DNA of 64,000 nucleotides from Cryptomeria japonica (Eukaryota; Streptophyta; Pinopsida; Cupressales; Cupressaceae). Of this stretch, positions 1-11,188 are shown piece by piece. Position numbers and translations under genes: made by a program. How positions within the stretch are numbered: the first letter of the stretch is position 1; each line of letters begins with the position of its first letter. The notes beneath the pieces were generated by a model. It made no database searches and had not been told where the DNA came from. It worked only from the letters and a program-made list of their open reading frames with translations. Where the stretch lies: contig NC_081413.1 of assembly GCF_030272615.1 (NCBI RefSeq), forward strand, positions 186,646,669-186,710,668, written 5' to 3'.

Positions 1-2025
1 AATATGCTCCTCTATAGTTACATACTCAAGTTTTACTTCATTAACCAACACATTTTCCCTCAAGAAGTGATACCAAATGGATATATTCTTTGTTCTAGAA
101 TGTTGTACCAGATTCTTAGAAATGTTTATTGCACTAGTGTTATCACACTTAATAGAGATAGGTTCATTCAATTTTACATCAATATCCTTCAAAATATGCT
201 TCATCCATAGAATCTGTGTGCAACATAAAGATGTTGCAATATATTCTGCTTCAACTATAGATAAAGAGACATAATCCTGCTTCTTACTTGACCATGCCAC
301 TAACTGGGAATCGAGAAAGAATGCTCGACCACTTGTACTTTTCCTGTCATCAACACTTCTAACCCAATCTACAGCAATATAAGATGCCAAAGTAAAATCT
401 GAACTTCTGGGGTACCACAAACAAAAATCCTCTATTCCTTTTAGATATCTGAAAAAAAAATTTATTGCCACAACATGAGACTTTCAATTTTTGTTAAAAT
501 CTTGCTGCCAAACAAACTGCATAGATGACATCTAGTCTGGTTGCGGTCAAATATAACAATCCTCCAATCATTGATCTATACTAACTCGCATCTGCTTTAG
601 GGGACTTATCATCCTTTGTCAACTTGCATCCGATGGTCATAGGTGTACACACTGGTTTGGATTTCTCTAACCCAAACTTCTTCAACAATTCCTTGATGTA
701 TTTAGACTGAGAAATAAAAATTCCTTTGTCATTCTAACTAACTTGCAAACCAAAGAAGAAATTTAACTCACCAATCATGGACATCTCAAATTCCTTCTAC
801 ATCTCATTAGCAAATTTTCTACACATACCTTCCTTTCCTCCAAAAATTATATCATCAACATACACTATAACAATTAGGATTTTACCTGAATCAATTTTGA
901 AATATAAATTACTATCAACTGAACCCTTCTGAAATCCTTGATCATTAAAGTACTTATCTTTCCTTTCGTACCAAGCTCTAGGGGCTTGTTTCAATACATA
1001 CATGGCCTTCTTCAATTTGCAAACAATGTCTGGATCATCTTTCAACTCAAATCCTTTTGGTTGTTCAGTATAAAATGTCAACTCTTCATTCAAGAATGTA
1101 GATTTCAAATCCATCTGATAAACTTTGAAATCTTTAAATGCTGCAAAAGCCAAAAACATCCTTATTGCTTCCATTTGAGCAACTGGGGCATATGTCTCAT
1201 CAAAATCAATGCCTTCAATCTAAGTATAACCTTTGAAAACCAACCTTGCTTTATTTCTCACAACCTTTCCATCTTCATCCAGCTTGTTCTGAAATACCCA
1301 CTTAGTTCCAATCACACTTTTATCTCTCAGTCTGTTAACTAATTCCCATGCTCGATTATTCTCAATCTGATCCGGCTCTTCTTTCATTGCCTTCATCCAA
1401 TTCTGATCATTGCAAGATTCTTCTACTATTTTTGGTTCAGTCCCTAAAAGTAAACATAACATAACTTTTTCTTGAGTTGTTTTACTTATTGTGATGATAC
1501 CTTTGTTCTTATCTCCAATAATCCGATCCACTGAGTGATTCTTATGAACATATCTTGGGGTCTTAGATGTAGATGTTGGAGCTTCTTGAGCTTCCATTTC
1601 TTCTTCTCCTTCTCTGGTCTTCTCTTCCCCTTTTTTGTCATCCAGTTCATCAAACTCATAACCTGTCAATTTATCAGACTCTTTAGAAGTATCTTCATCA
1701 ACCTTTACATTTGCACTTTCAATAATTTTGTTCAACCTTTTGTTGCAACCCGATATGCCTTGCTACTTGTAGAATATCCTAGAAATATGCCTTCATGAAC
1801 TCTACTGTCAAACTTTCCAATATTATCCTCATCTCTCTGGATGTAGCACTTGATTCCAAATACCTTAAAATATTTAACTGTCAGAGTTCTAGCATGTCAT
1901 AGCTCATAAGATGTCTTTCCATGTCTCTTTCTGTATAGAATTTTGTTAAGAGTGTAAACTACAGTACGAATTTCTTCTCTCCAATAGATTTTCAAAAGTT
2001 ATGCTCCTTTGATCATTGATCTAGT
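1..2025 (-). pseudogene. E1 pol 3' part: integrase C-terminus, reverse transcriptase, RNase H
   Basis: Minus-strand copia pol remnant. Near 1980-1735 the integrase C-terminal region reads IYWREEIRTVVYTLNK followed by a GKFDSRVHEGIFLGYS block. RT begins near 1310 with TKWVFQNKLDEDGKVVRNKA, continues at 1174-797 with LKQAPRAWYERKDKYF, and has the catalytic motif YVDD in VYVDDIIFGG near 850. RNase H follows at about 420-1, with VDDRKSTSGRAFF and the DNTSAINISKN motif, and runs off the left edge. Several frameshifts and stops divide it, so no functional product is expected. It is separated from its upstream half (15764-17223) by the PMD element. Confidence 0.85.
2021..2025. repeat. Target site duplication, left (CTAGT), of the PMD element
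   Basis: CTAGT at 2021-2025 pairs with CTAGC at 15764-15768. Joining the flanks with one copy restores the reading frame of E1 integrase. The last base differs (T against C), consistent with later mutation. Confidence 0.6.
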
Positions 2026-3106
2026 AATGTCATCATGCTTGAAATCATCAGAAATATGAGGCTAATTAGACTAAAAGGATGAATCACAAGAATCCTTAAC
2101 TAATTAAATTGATTCTAAACACAATTCAATGAAATAAATGAAGGAAATAAGAAGATTAAACTAATCAAAACTCCCTATTCTCCACTTGTGCTTCCATTGT
2201 TCTTCTCCATTGTTGTTGATGTAGGTGGTTCTCAGGTATTGCACTTGATTTCCTCCATAAGATAAGCAACAATATTGAAGACTGTGACTCTAGAAAAGCT
2301 AGCTTGAATTGATGAAAAGAGGTTGAATTTATAGATTTTCAACACAAAATGGGGTGAGAAATAGAACTCAAGTGTTGATTGAGAGATAACTACAATTGAT
2401 TGATTTGTTAACAGGATTGATTGTTTAGTCAACTAGATTGATTGAAGAGTGAACTGGATAGATGGATTAGTCAACTCACTTGATTGATTAGTGAACAGAA
2501 TAGATTGAGGAGATGGATCACTTGATTGATTAGAAAACTGAATAGATGGATTAATCATAAAAAGGTGATTGAGAGTCAAAAAGGATGATTGATGAGTTAA
2601 CTGAGTTAACTGATTAGACAATTGATTTGATCAATCAGTTCTGATTTAGCATGTGTTGTGGGAATTTGAAATTGAATTTCATTTTCATTTTCAATTTGGA
2701 TTTGAATTTGGTCATTTGAATGTTGAAATGCACATGAAATTAACTGAAATTCAGATTTGGGGAAAATGTGAATTTGATGATATAAAATTAAATGAAATGG
2801 TGAAATGAACTAAAATTCAAATTTGGGAGAAATTAAATTAAATTGGATGGAATTAATTGAAATTATAATTTGGGGATTTGGAGGAATAAGTTAATTAATG
2901 AAATTATTTAAACTTAGAAGATTGAATTAATTAAATAATAAAGATTATTTAACTAAGGAAAATGTCATAATTAATTAAATAATTGATATTTAATTAATAA
3001 TTGAGATAGGGTTAACTGATTAAAATGATTCGAAGGGCGATGATTAGAAGGAATAGATAGTTTAATCAAATAATTAAAGAATTACTTAATTAAATAAACA
3101 AATAAT
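2026..3106 (-). repeat. Left (3') LTR of the PMD element, part 1
   Basis: AT-rich LTR, interrupted at 3106 by copia A and resumed at 10302-10338. From about 2630 it is a close copy of 15226-15763 (both have GATTTAGCATGTGTTGT near the start of the shared part). The portion 2026-2630 has no counterpart at the right end. It holds degenerate short repeats built on GATTGATT and GAACTGGATAGAT (2395-2560). The outer end reads AATGTC rather than the usual TG. Confidence 0.6.
3102..3106. repeat. Target site duplication ATAAT, left, of element A
   Basis: ATAAT at 3102-3106 is repeated at 10297-10301, directly flanking the TG...CA ends of element A. Confidence 0.9.
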
Positions 3107-4426
3107 TGATGAATAATGATGAAAAAATGATACCCTAACTGGTACTGAGAGGGGGATGAATCAGTACAAAAAAAACTTTCTCAACACTTTATCATATTAA
3201 AACAATGTTGACCGGTTGTCTTCACCACTAAACTTAACCATGGGTATACCGGTTAAACACAGATACTTCAGACAACATTTGACAGACCTTAAATCTTGAT
3301 GACTACTTCCTGATATAATCAAGCATGAGTTGTATCAACAATACCACAATCATTTAGCATTGCATGCATAACTAACTTAATCAACAACTACTCAATATCA
3401 CATGAAAACACACAATCCATAACACACAGATTTTTCACGTGGAAACCCAAATGGGAAAAACCACAGTAGGGATGAATACCCACAAGCTTGTTTTGAACTC
3501 TTTTGAAGTCCGCTCTGTTAGGAGCCTAGTCCGGTTAAAGACTTTACAATAAGGTTTTGTTAGGAACCGATCCTATTAGAGATCACCCGGTTAAGGGATG
3601 GCTATAAACCCTGTTAAAGGTTACCTCGCTAGAGGATTTAAAGAACTTAATGAACTTGAGTCACTTGGTTAGAGGATTTGCAAAAATCCTATTAAAGCTA
3701 CCCAATAAAGGGATTTTCCTTTTGTTGAAATGGTTAGAAGTCAATAGGTAAATCTTTTATCTGATAAAAGCACTACTTGCTAAGGCAGATCCTTTTTAGC
3801 TCCTCTCCTCTGCAATCACACTCTGCAAATTCCACACTTTGGTTTGGCAAGTATCTCAACATGCGGACACAAACACATCATTTTCCAACCCAAACAATAA
3901 CAAACATTATCGACCTTATAGACAACAATTAGGTTGGTAGCATAAACCCTAAACATTTTAGGTTTACAATTACAAGCGGTCCAATCCTGACCGTTAGATC
4001 TATTGCATAGAATGAAGCGATCTAAAACAGATCTTAAGTCATTCTGCATCATCCATTCTTCACCGCATCTGGAAATCAGTGACCCATCATGCGCACTTCA
4101 TACATCGCTCAAAACATCGTACATTCTCGAGGTAGACATTCAAATGCATTCAATCTTCATGCTCACAAGCACATAGCTGACATGGCACAATGATCTCATC
4201 CTTATCTCTTAACTAACTCATCACAGAATGTCATCGGTTTCACCGCATAGGCCAAACCGAAAACCCTAGAGTTGAACAGGGACTACCAACTGGTTATCAC
4301 ACTTAGTGAACCCCGACACCAATCCACTCCATCTCGGTTGACCATAACCACTTCCAATCTTCATACCAGTTCACCTATTGACATCAATAACAACATACAT
4401 TGTCATCACTTCATCATATGCCAACA
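3107..4426 (-). repeat. 3' LTR of element A
   Basis: Starts TGATGAATAATGATG and ends ATGCCAACA on the plus strand, giving TGTTGGC...TCATCA when read in element direction. It matches 8958-10296 throughout and 62208-63605 (element H) more distantly. It contains the GTGG...CCAC hairpin (3439-3464) and one plant-telomere-like CCCTAAA unit, against two in the 5' LTR. Confidence 0.92.
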
Positions 4427-4765
4427 ATCTCCATCTTTGGCATTGATGGCAATACTCAGTGTATCATTGCTCAGTATCTGCACCATGCTTAATAACATAT
4501 ACCAGTTGACATATACCAGTTCAAAGATCACAACCACCACCATCTGGACTGGTCAGTGTGCATTCTGCCATATATCTTCATCATCATATATCTTCTCCCC
4601 CATACATCATCAAGATATCTTCTCCCCCTTTGACAACAATGCCAAAGTAGAGGCACAAGCTTCCAAGCTCCATTATGCTACTCCCCCTATGGAGTAGAAT
4701 CCTTCAATACATCAATCCTGTAAGATTTGTCACTGTACTACCTGACTGATGTGGAGCACACAACT
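4427..4765 (-). other. Element A 3' untranslated region and polypurine tract
   Basis: Between the pol stop (4766) and the 3' LTR. Just upstream of the LTR in element direction the sequence is CCAAAGATGGAGAT, the place of the polypurine tract; C and F have clean AAAGGGGGAGAT tracts here. No other feature is seen. Confidence 0.6.
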
Positions 4766-7700
4766 TTAGTTTACTTCATGAAGGGGTAGAACCCCTAATT
4801 CACCTCTCAAATAGGTAAATGTAGTCTTCGGTAAGGGCTTAGTGAATATGTCTGCTAGTTGATCCTTACTGGAAACATGTTCTAAAATACAACCTCTTTA
4901 TTCTTAACCTTTTATCTCAAGAAATGATACTTGAGTTCAATGTGTTTTGTCCTAGCATGCAATACCGGATTTTTGGAAATATTGATTGCACTAGTATTAT
5001 CACAGAAAATACTCACCGGTTCAGATATAGGCACTTTGAATCCATTCAATACATGCTTCATCTAGATTGCTTGAGTGCAGTTCATAAAAGCTTCCACATA
5101 CTCTGCTTTAGCTGTAGACTAGGAAATACAACTCTGCTTCTTGCTCATCCATGAGACTAGTCTTCCACCAAGGAAGAATGCTCCACCGGTTGTGTTCTTT
5201 CGATCATCCACATTATCTTCCCAATCTACATCAGTGAATACTTTGAGACCAAAGTCACCATTATAAGGATACCACAATCCACAATCAATTGTCCCTTTCA
5301 GGTATCTAAGAATCCTCTTTACTACTACCAAGTGGGATTCTCTTGGACTCTTCTGAAAATGGGCCACTATGCCCACTACATGAGAAATATCTGGTCTGTT
5401 GTGCACCACATAGTACAGCTTATCGATCATCAATCGATACTCCTTCTCATCCACCAACGATGTATCATCCTCCTTTATCAGTTTGCAGCTTGTCACCATC
5501 AGTGTTCCAATCGGTTTTCTCTCCTTCATGTCAAAGGTCTTCAATACCTCTTTGATATACTTGGACTAGGTAATGAAGATACCCTCCTTCATCTGTTGAA
5601 TCTGTAGACCAATGAATAAATTTATCTCTCCAATCAGAGACATCTCAAACTCTTTCTTCATTTCATCTGCGAATGCATGGCTCATTTCATCATCTCCTTC
5701 GAAGATTATGTCATCTACAAATACTTCACAGATCAGAATCTGATCACCTTCAGATTTCAGGTAGATGTTGTTGTCCTCACTCGTTCTCTAAAATCCTATC
5801 TTTACAAGATGAGAGTTTAACCGTTCATACCATTCCCTTGGTGCTTGCTTCAATCCATACAGAGCCTTGTGTAATCTACACACCATGTTACTATTTTCTG
5901 ACAAAGCAAATCCAACGATTTCTCAATATACACTTCTTCTTCTAGGATTCCATTCAGGAATGCAAACTTCACATCCATTTGGTATACCTTAAACCCCTTG
6001 AATTCTACAAATGCAAGTAGCATTCGAACACCTTACAGTCTATCCACTGGGGCAAAGGTTTCTCCATAGTCTTCTCCCTCTTCCTGAGTATATCCCTTGC
6101 ATACAAGTCTTGCCTTGTTCCTTACCACAGTGCCTTCTTCATTCAACTTATTCCTGAAGACCCATTTGGTACTTATTACATTCTTGTGTTCCGGTTTGGG
6201 TACCAAGGACCATGTTGCATACTTTTCAATCCAGTCCAGCTCCTCTTCCATTGCCTTTATCTAGACTTCATCTGTAAGTGCCTCTCTAGTGGTCATAGGA
6301 TCAAATTCAGAAATCATGCAAGAGTTTTCTTCCACCTTTCTCCTTATGAGGATCCCTGCATCTTTATCTCCTGTGATCTTAATTGGATCATGATGTAGTT
6401 TCACATACCTAGAAATGACCCTAGTTGGTTTTGCTTGCTTTTCCTCTTGTTTTTCCACTTCATCTTCTTATTCACCTGTTGTAGCTTCTACCGATATAAG
6501 AACACTGAGGTCTTTGTGGTGTTTGTAACTTGTTTCCTTCTTAATTGGTTCCTAGAAGGCTACACCTAGTTCATCTTCCCCTTGCTTGCTATAAGTTTCC
6601 TCAGGCTCCTAAGGGGATTCATCAACCCTGACATTGATACTGTCAACAATTTTCTAAGTCCTATTGTTGTAGCATTTGAGAGCTTTGCTTTTACTGGAAT
6701 ATCCCAGAAATATTCTTTCATCACATTTACCATCAAACTTACTCAGATGCTCACCTCTCTTGATATAGCACTTACTGCCAAACACTTTGAAATAACTCAC
6801 TTTAGGAGTTCTCCCATTCTAGTACTCATAGAGGGTTTTGTCTTTACCTTTCTTGATGAGTACCCGGTTCATGGTATAGACTGCAATGCTCATCGCTTCT
6901 CTCCAAAAAGTGTGAGCAACATTTCCTTGGATCAGCATAGTTCTTGTCGCTTCAACTACAGTCCTGTTATTCCTTTCTGCTATGCCATTCTATTGTGGTG
7001 TCCTTAGGGCAGACAACTACCTCTTGATGTTGTTCTCTTCACAATACTTGTTGAATTCATCAGAAGTGAATTCACCTCCCTAATCAGTTCTTAGGCATTT
7101 TATTCTTCTATCACTCTCCTTTTCCACCAATGCTCTGAAGTCTTTAAACTTTCCAAACGCCTCAGATTTGTCTTTCAAGAATGTGACCCACATCATTCTT
7201 GAGTAGTCATCAGTAAGAATCATGAAATACCGATCTCCCTAAATACTTATAGTTTTCATCGGACCACATAGATCGGTGTGCACAAGATCAATTAAGTTCT
7301 CTGCTGAAAAAGACTTACCTTTGAATGTTGAGGAAGACATCTTTGCAAGTTGACATTCTTTGCATAAAGCATTCTCTGGTTTGTTCAGCAAAGGCAATCC
7401 TCTTACTGCCTTGCTCTTACTAGCCTTTACAATATTATCAAAATTAATATGACATAGTCTCCAATGCCATATCCAACTGTCATCAAACTTCACCATCAAA
7501 CACTGACTAATCTTAGCATTTAGCTAAAACAAGTTTCCTCTCATCTTCTTACCGGTGGCAATAAGTTCACCACTCTTTCCAATTATTCTGTAGACTCCAC
7601 CTTTGAACTCCAGAATGAGTCCTTTGTCATTCAGTTGAGCAACACTCAAAAGGTTGTGCTTAAGGCCTTCCACCCAGTAGACATCATCCGCACTGCTTTT

Positions 7701-8886
7701 TCCATTCAATGAGATGGATCCTTTTCCTTTCACCATGCAAGGTGCATCATTGCCAAACTGGACAACACCTCCATCATATTCATCCAGAGACAAAAACTTT
7801 CTTTGGTCACCAGTCATGTGGTGAGAACACCCGCTATCAATGATCCACTCATTAGATTTGTCAATGCGAGAGACAAGGGCTTTCTGATCAGACACCTCTT
7901 CCTTTACAACTACAAACACTATATCCTCATTCTCTTCATCCTCAGATTCTTCATCGGTAACACCTTCATCCACTACAACAAGATAATTTCTCCTACCTCC
8001 TCCTTTATACTTTCTAAACCTTTCCAGTTTATCCTTATTATCATTGTTAGGATAGTTAACAACTATATGTCGTATCTTATTGCAGGAAAAACATTTTAGA
8101 GGAAGCTTACCTCTGCATTTTCTGGTGCCTTTTGGAAGTCTCTTGGAAAGAAGAGGTTCAAACTCCATCAAAATCTCCTCATCATCCATGTATCTGTTTG
8201 GCCTAGATTCATAACTGGTGGTGACTTCTTTTCCTTTTTTGGTTGGTGTGGAGGAAACAGACACTCTAAAAGCTGACTCTATCTTCTAAACACTACCATC
8301 ATAGCTATTCAATTCATGTGCAGTCAACTTTGCAATGATAGAGTCTAGAGATACCTTTGCCTTGTCGATAGATCTTAACTCTTGAATAGCGGCAATCCTA
8401 ATTGCATAGATCGGTAACAATGATCTCATAACTTTACTGACAATGGTGGCATCATCAATTATTCCACCAATGCTCTTGATATCTCCAACCACAGTCTTGA
8501 TCCTTATTCCATATTGTTGAATGGTCTCACCTTCAACCATCCTCATGTCTTCAAATTTTCCTCTAATTCTTTCTTCCTTAGCCTGCTTGACATGCTCATC
8601 ACCACCATAAATGGTTTCCAGTGTGTCCCACACATCCTTAGGAGTGTCTTTATCTTGTACATCAATGAACTCAATATCGGACATGTTGCTAATAAGGGCT
8701 TCCTAGACTTGCCCTTTTTCTTGAATCTCTCTTTTTTGATCATCGATTAGAGTGCCAGTGGGGATTACATAGGCATTCTCAACATAGCTCTAGTGTTGAG
8801 CACCCACTCTTGATATAAATCTTCATTATGTCCTTCCATATTTTGAAATTATCCCTATTGAACTTAGGACCTTCCTTCTTCATCAT
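4766..8886 (-). pseudogene. Element A gag-pol polyprotein, inactivated
   Basis: Start MMKKEGPKFNRDNFKIWK at 8886; terminal TAA at 4766-4768 after the LPLHEVN end. Gag is 8886 to about 7900, with a damaged CCHC knuckle (CFSCNKIRH, last Cys changed to Tyr). The protease site DSGCSHHMTGD lies near 7830. Integrase HHCC and core are at about 7500-6900. RT begins near 6160 (TKWVFRNKLNEEGTVVRNKA) and has FVDDIIF near 5715. RNase H runs from about 5235 to 4800. At least a dozen in-frame stops are present, most of them TAG where H or the family motif has CAG or TGG (for example QNG, IQG, YEYW, FWE, HWS). A tracer of C-to-T decay rather than a working gene. Confidence 0.9.
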
Positions 8887-8943
8887 TAAAGTAGGATCTT
8901 TTGCCTCAAGCGGTTAAGCTTATATCACCGAGGACCTGGAGTT

Positions 8944-8957
8944 GCTCTGATACCAAT
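8944..8957 (-). other. Primer binding site of element A (tRNA-Met)
   Basis: In element direction ATTGGTATCAGAGC directly follows the 5' LTR. TGGTATCAGAGC is complementary to the 3' end of plant initiator tRNA-Met, the usual copia primer. Confidence 0.92.
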
Positions 8958-10296
8958 TGATGAATAATGATGAACAAATGTTACCCTAACTGGTACTAAG
9001 AGGGGGGAGTGAATTAGTACAAACAAAAACTTTCTCAACACTTTATCATATTAAAACAATGGTGACCAGTTGTCTTCACCACTGAACTTAACCATGGGTA
9101 TACCAGTTAAACACAAATACTTCAGACAACATCTAACAGACCTTAAATCTTGATGACTACTTCCTGATATAATCAAGCATGATTTGTATCAACAATACCA
9201 CAATCATTCAGCATTGCATGCATAACTAACTTAAGAAACAACTACTCAATCATACATGAAACCTCACAATCCATAACACACAGCTTATTCACGTGGAAAC
9301 CCAAATGGGAAAAACCATGGTGGGGATGAATACCCACAAGCTTATTTTGAACTCTTTTGAAGTCTGCTCTGTTAGAAGCCTAGTCCAGTTAAAGACTTTA
9401 CAATAAGGTTATGTTAGGAACCGATCCTGTTAGAGATCACCCGGTTAAGGGATGGCTATAAACCTTGTTAAAGGTTATCGCGCTAGAGGATTTAAAGAAC
9501 TCAGTGAACTTGAGTCACCTGGTTAGAGGATTTGCAACAATCCTATTAAAGCTACCCGATCAAGGGATTTTCCTTCTATTGAAATGGTTAGAAATCAACA
9601 GGTAAAGCTTTGATCTGATAACAACACTACTTGCTAAGGCAGATCCTTTTCAGCTCCTCTCCTCTGCAATCACACTCTACAGATTCCACACTCTGGTTTG
9701 GCAAGTATCTCAACTTGCGGACACAAACACATCATTTTCCAACCCAAACAATAGCAAACATCATCGACCTTATAGACAACAATAAGGTTGGTAGCATAAA
9801 CCCTAAACCCTAAACATTTCAGTTTTACAATTACAAGCAGTCCAATCCTGACCGTTAGATCCATTGCATAGAATGAAGCGATCTAAAATAGATCTTAAGT
9901 CATTCTGCATCATCCATTCTTCACCGCATCTGGAAATCAGTAACCCATCATGTGCACTTCATACACCGCTCATAACATCGTACATTCCCAAGGTAGACAT
10001 TCAAATGCATTCGATCTTCATGCTCACAAGCACATAGCTGACGTGGCACCATGATCTCATCCTTATCTCTTAACTAACTCATCATAGAATTCATCGATTG
10101 CACCGCATAGGCCAAACTGAAAACCCTAGAGCTGAACAAGGACTACCAACCGGTACTCACACTAAGTGAACCCCGACACCGATCCACTCCATCCCGATTG
10201 ACCATAATCGCTTCCAATCTTTATACCAATTCATACCAGTTCACCTAATGACATCAATGACAACATACATTCTCACCACTTCATCATATGCCAACA
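8958..10296 (-). repeat. 5' LTR of element A
   Basis: 1339 bp, same ends as the left LTR (TGATGAATAATG...ATGCCAACA on plus). It holds the promoter of the element by position. The hairpin is at 9293-9318. Two CCCTAAA units at about 9797-9812 are a short slippage array, not a telomere. Confidence 0.92.
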
Positions 10297-10338
10297 ATAA
10301 TTAGTGTAGAATTAATGAGACATTTTTAGGTGTCTACA
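10297..10338 (-). repeat. Left LTR of the PMD element, part 2, with right TSD of element A
   Basis: 10297-10301 is the ATAAT duplication of element A. 10302-10338 continues the interrupted LTR (TTAGTGTAGAATTAATGAG...GTGTCTACA) exactly as in the intact copy at 15727-15763. Confidence 0.8.
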
Positions 10339-10378
10339 TCTACCCCTCTTTGAGACAATGTCAACATTGTCTCAAAGA
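10339..10378 (-). repeat. Polypurine tract overlapped by a perfect 15-bp hairpin
   Basis: In minus orientation TCTCAAAGAGGGGTAGA abuts the LTR start TGTAGACACC, as a polypurine tract should. Arms TCTTTGAGACAATGT (10347-10361) and ACATTGTCTCAAAGA (10364-10378) pair perfectly around a 2-base loop. One arm includes half of the polypurine tract. Confidence 0.75.
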
Positions 10379-10711
10379 AAATGAAAAGAAAAATTGCCCT
10401 AGTATGCCCCAGTGATGCTAGGGTATAATGCCCCCTCAGAAAAAGTGGTTGAAAAATTTTGGATTGAAGACCATTTTTTCGAAAATATGCTAGATAGTGA
10501 TAATATGAAGTTTGAAAGAGTTTCGATCTCGTTTGCTATGTCAAAAACTGCGTTGAAGCTGGAGGGCTCCATGGGCATTTATGTTAAGAAACCCTAATTT
10601 TTGAGCTTATAAATTAAGGATTGGTATGGATTTGAGCTCATTTGTATTATTATTTTTTGTTTTAAAAGAATTTCTTAGAGAGATTAGAGCTTCTAGCGTC
10701 TTTAGAGTGAA
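10379..10711. other. Non-coding leader before the PMD gene
   Basis: Contains a short open stretch at 10412-10597 without recognised similarity, then an AT-rich segment with TTATAAATTAAGG (about 10608), a possible TATA-type site about 100 bases before the candidate ATG at 10712. Probably promoter and 5' UTR of the PMD gene (inference). Confidence 0.35.
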
Positions 10712-10789
10712 ATGGCAGGTCATAGAGCGAGGCTATATTTATCTGAGCGAGTGTGATCTTATCAGAGACCTCCCGACACTGGTGGCATG
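10712..10789 (+). pseudogene. Candidate exon 1 of the PMD gene
   Basis: ATG at 10712 opens MAGHRARLYLSER, then frame +1 gives CDLIRDLPTLVAW up to a good donor (CATG followed by GTGAGT at 10790). A one-base shift breaks the frame inside the exon. The acceptor AATGCAG at 11182-11188 leads into the PMD exon, giving a 399-bp intron. The short charged first exon followed by the PMD exon is plausible for this family, but the exon is called by position and splice signals only. Confidence 0.45.
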
Positions 10790-10859
10790 GTGAGTTGCCT
10801 GATTTTATGCTTGTTTTTTGTGTGCATTTTGCAAAAAATTTAATCGTTTTTTAGTGTCA

Positions 10860-11105
10860 TTTTTCATGTATGTCGCAATTGAGTATGAATTTTGCCACAA
10901 TTGACTTAATTATGTCGCAATTGAGTTTAACACATCGTATTTGATGTTTTATGTCGCAGTTGTTAACTTTGTGTCACAATTGAAACAATTGTATCACATT
11001 TGCTTATATCATGTCACAATTGCTTCTTTTTCTCTGCATTTGGCATAAATATGTTGCATTTGCTTATTTTGCTTCACATATGATAATATTAAATCACAAT
11101 TGATA
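10860..11105 (+). repeat. Degenerate minisatellite TGTCRCAATTG in the PMD intron
   Basis: About a dozen copies of a core like TGTCGCAATTG, TGTCACAATTG or TGTTGCATTTG, spaced roughly 15-30 bases apart. The core CAATTG is palindromic. It fills most of the candidate intron. Confidence 0.7.
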
Positions 11106-11188
11106 ATAAAGGTCTTTCTTTCTTCAGTTTATGCATCCTGGCAGTTTTGATGACTTAGTTGACTCATTTTTATATTGTCCAAATGCAG

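Larger units (their letters stand above)
3107..10296 (-). mobile_element. Ty1/copia LTR retrotransposon A, full structure, decayed genes
   Basis: 7190-bp element with LTRs 3107-4426 (3') and 8958-10296 (5'), 5-bp TSD ATAAT, tRNA-Met PBS at 8944-8957, and gag-pol between 8886 and 4766 on the minus strand. The LTRs agree well but carry many scattered transitions. The domain order gag, protease, integrase, RT, RNase H is that of copia. It is inserted in the LTR of the PMD element, so it is younger than that element. H at 59352-63605 is a close relative. Confidence 0.93.

Noticed and set aside
938-1342. 134-codon plus-strand open stretch, and similar plus-strand stretches opposite the copia genes
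   Set aside because: Mirror frames of the minus-strand pol genes, rich in Phe, Leu and Ser, without own motifs.
2395-2620. GATTGATT repeats resembling a CRISPR-like or satellite array
   Set aside because: Units vary in length and sequence, no spacers; simple AT-rich repetition within the LTR of the PMD element in a plant genome.
9797-9812. CCCTAAACCCTAAA, plant telomere-like repeat
   Set aside because: Only two units, within the LTR of A; the partner LTR has one unit and H also has two. A slippage array in an LTR, not an interstitial telomere.
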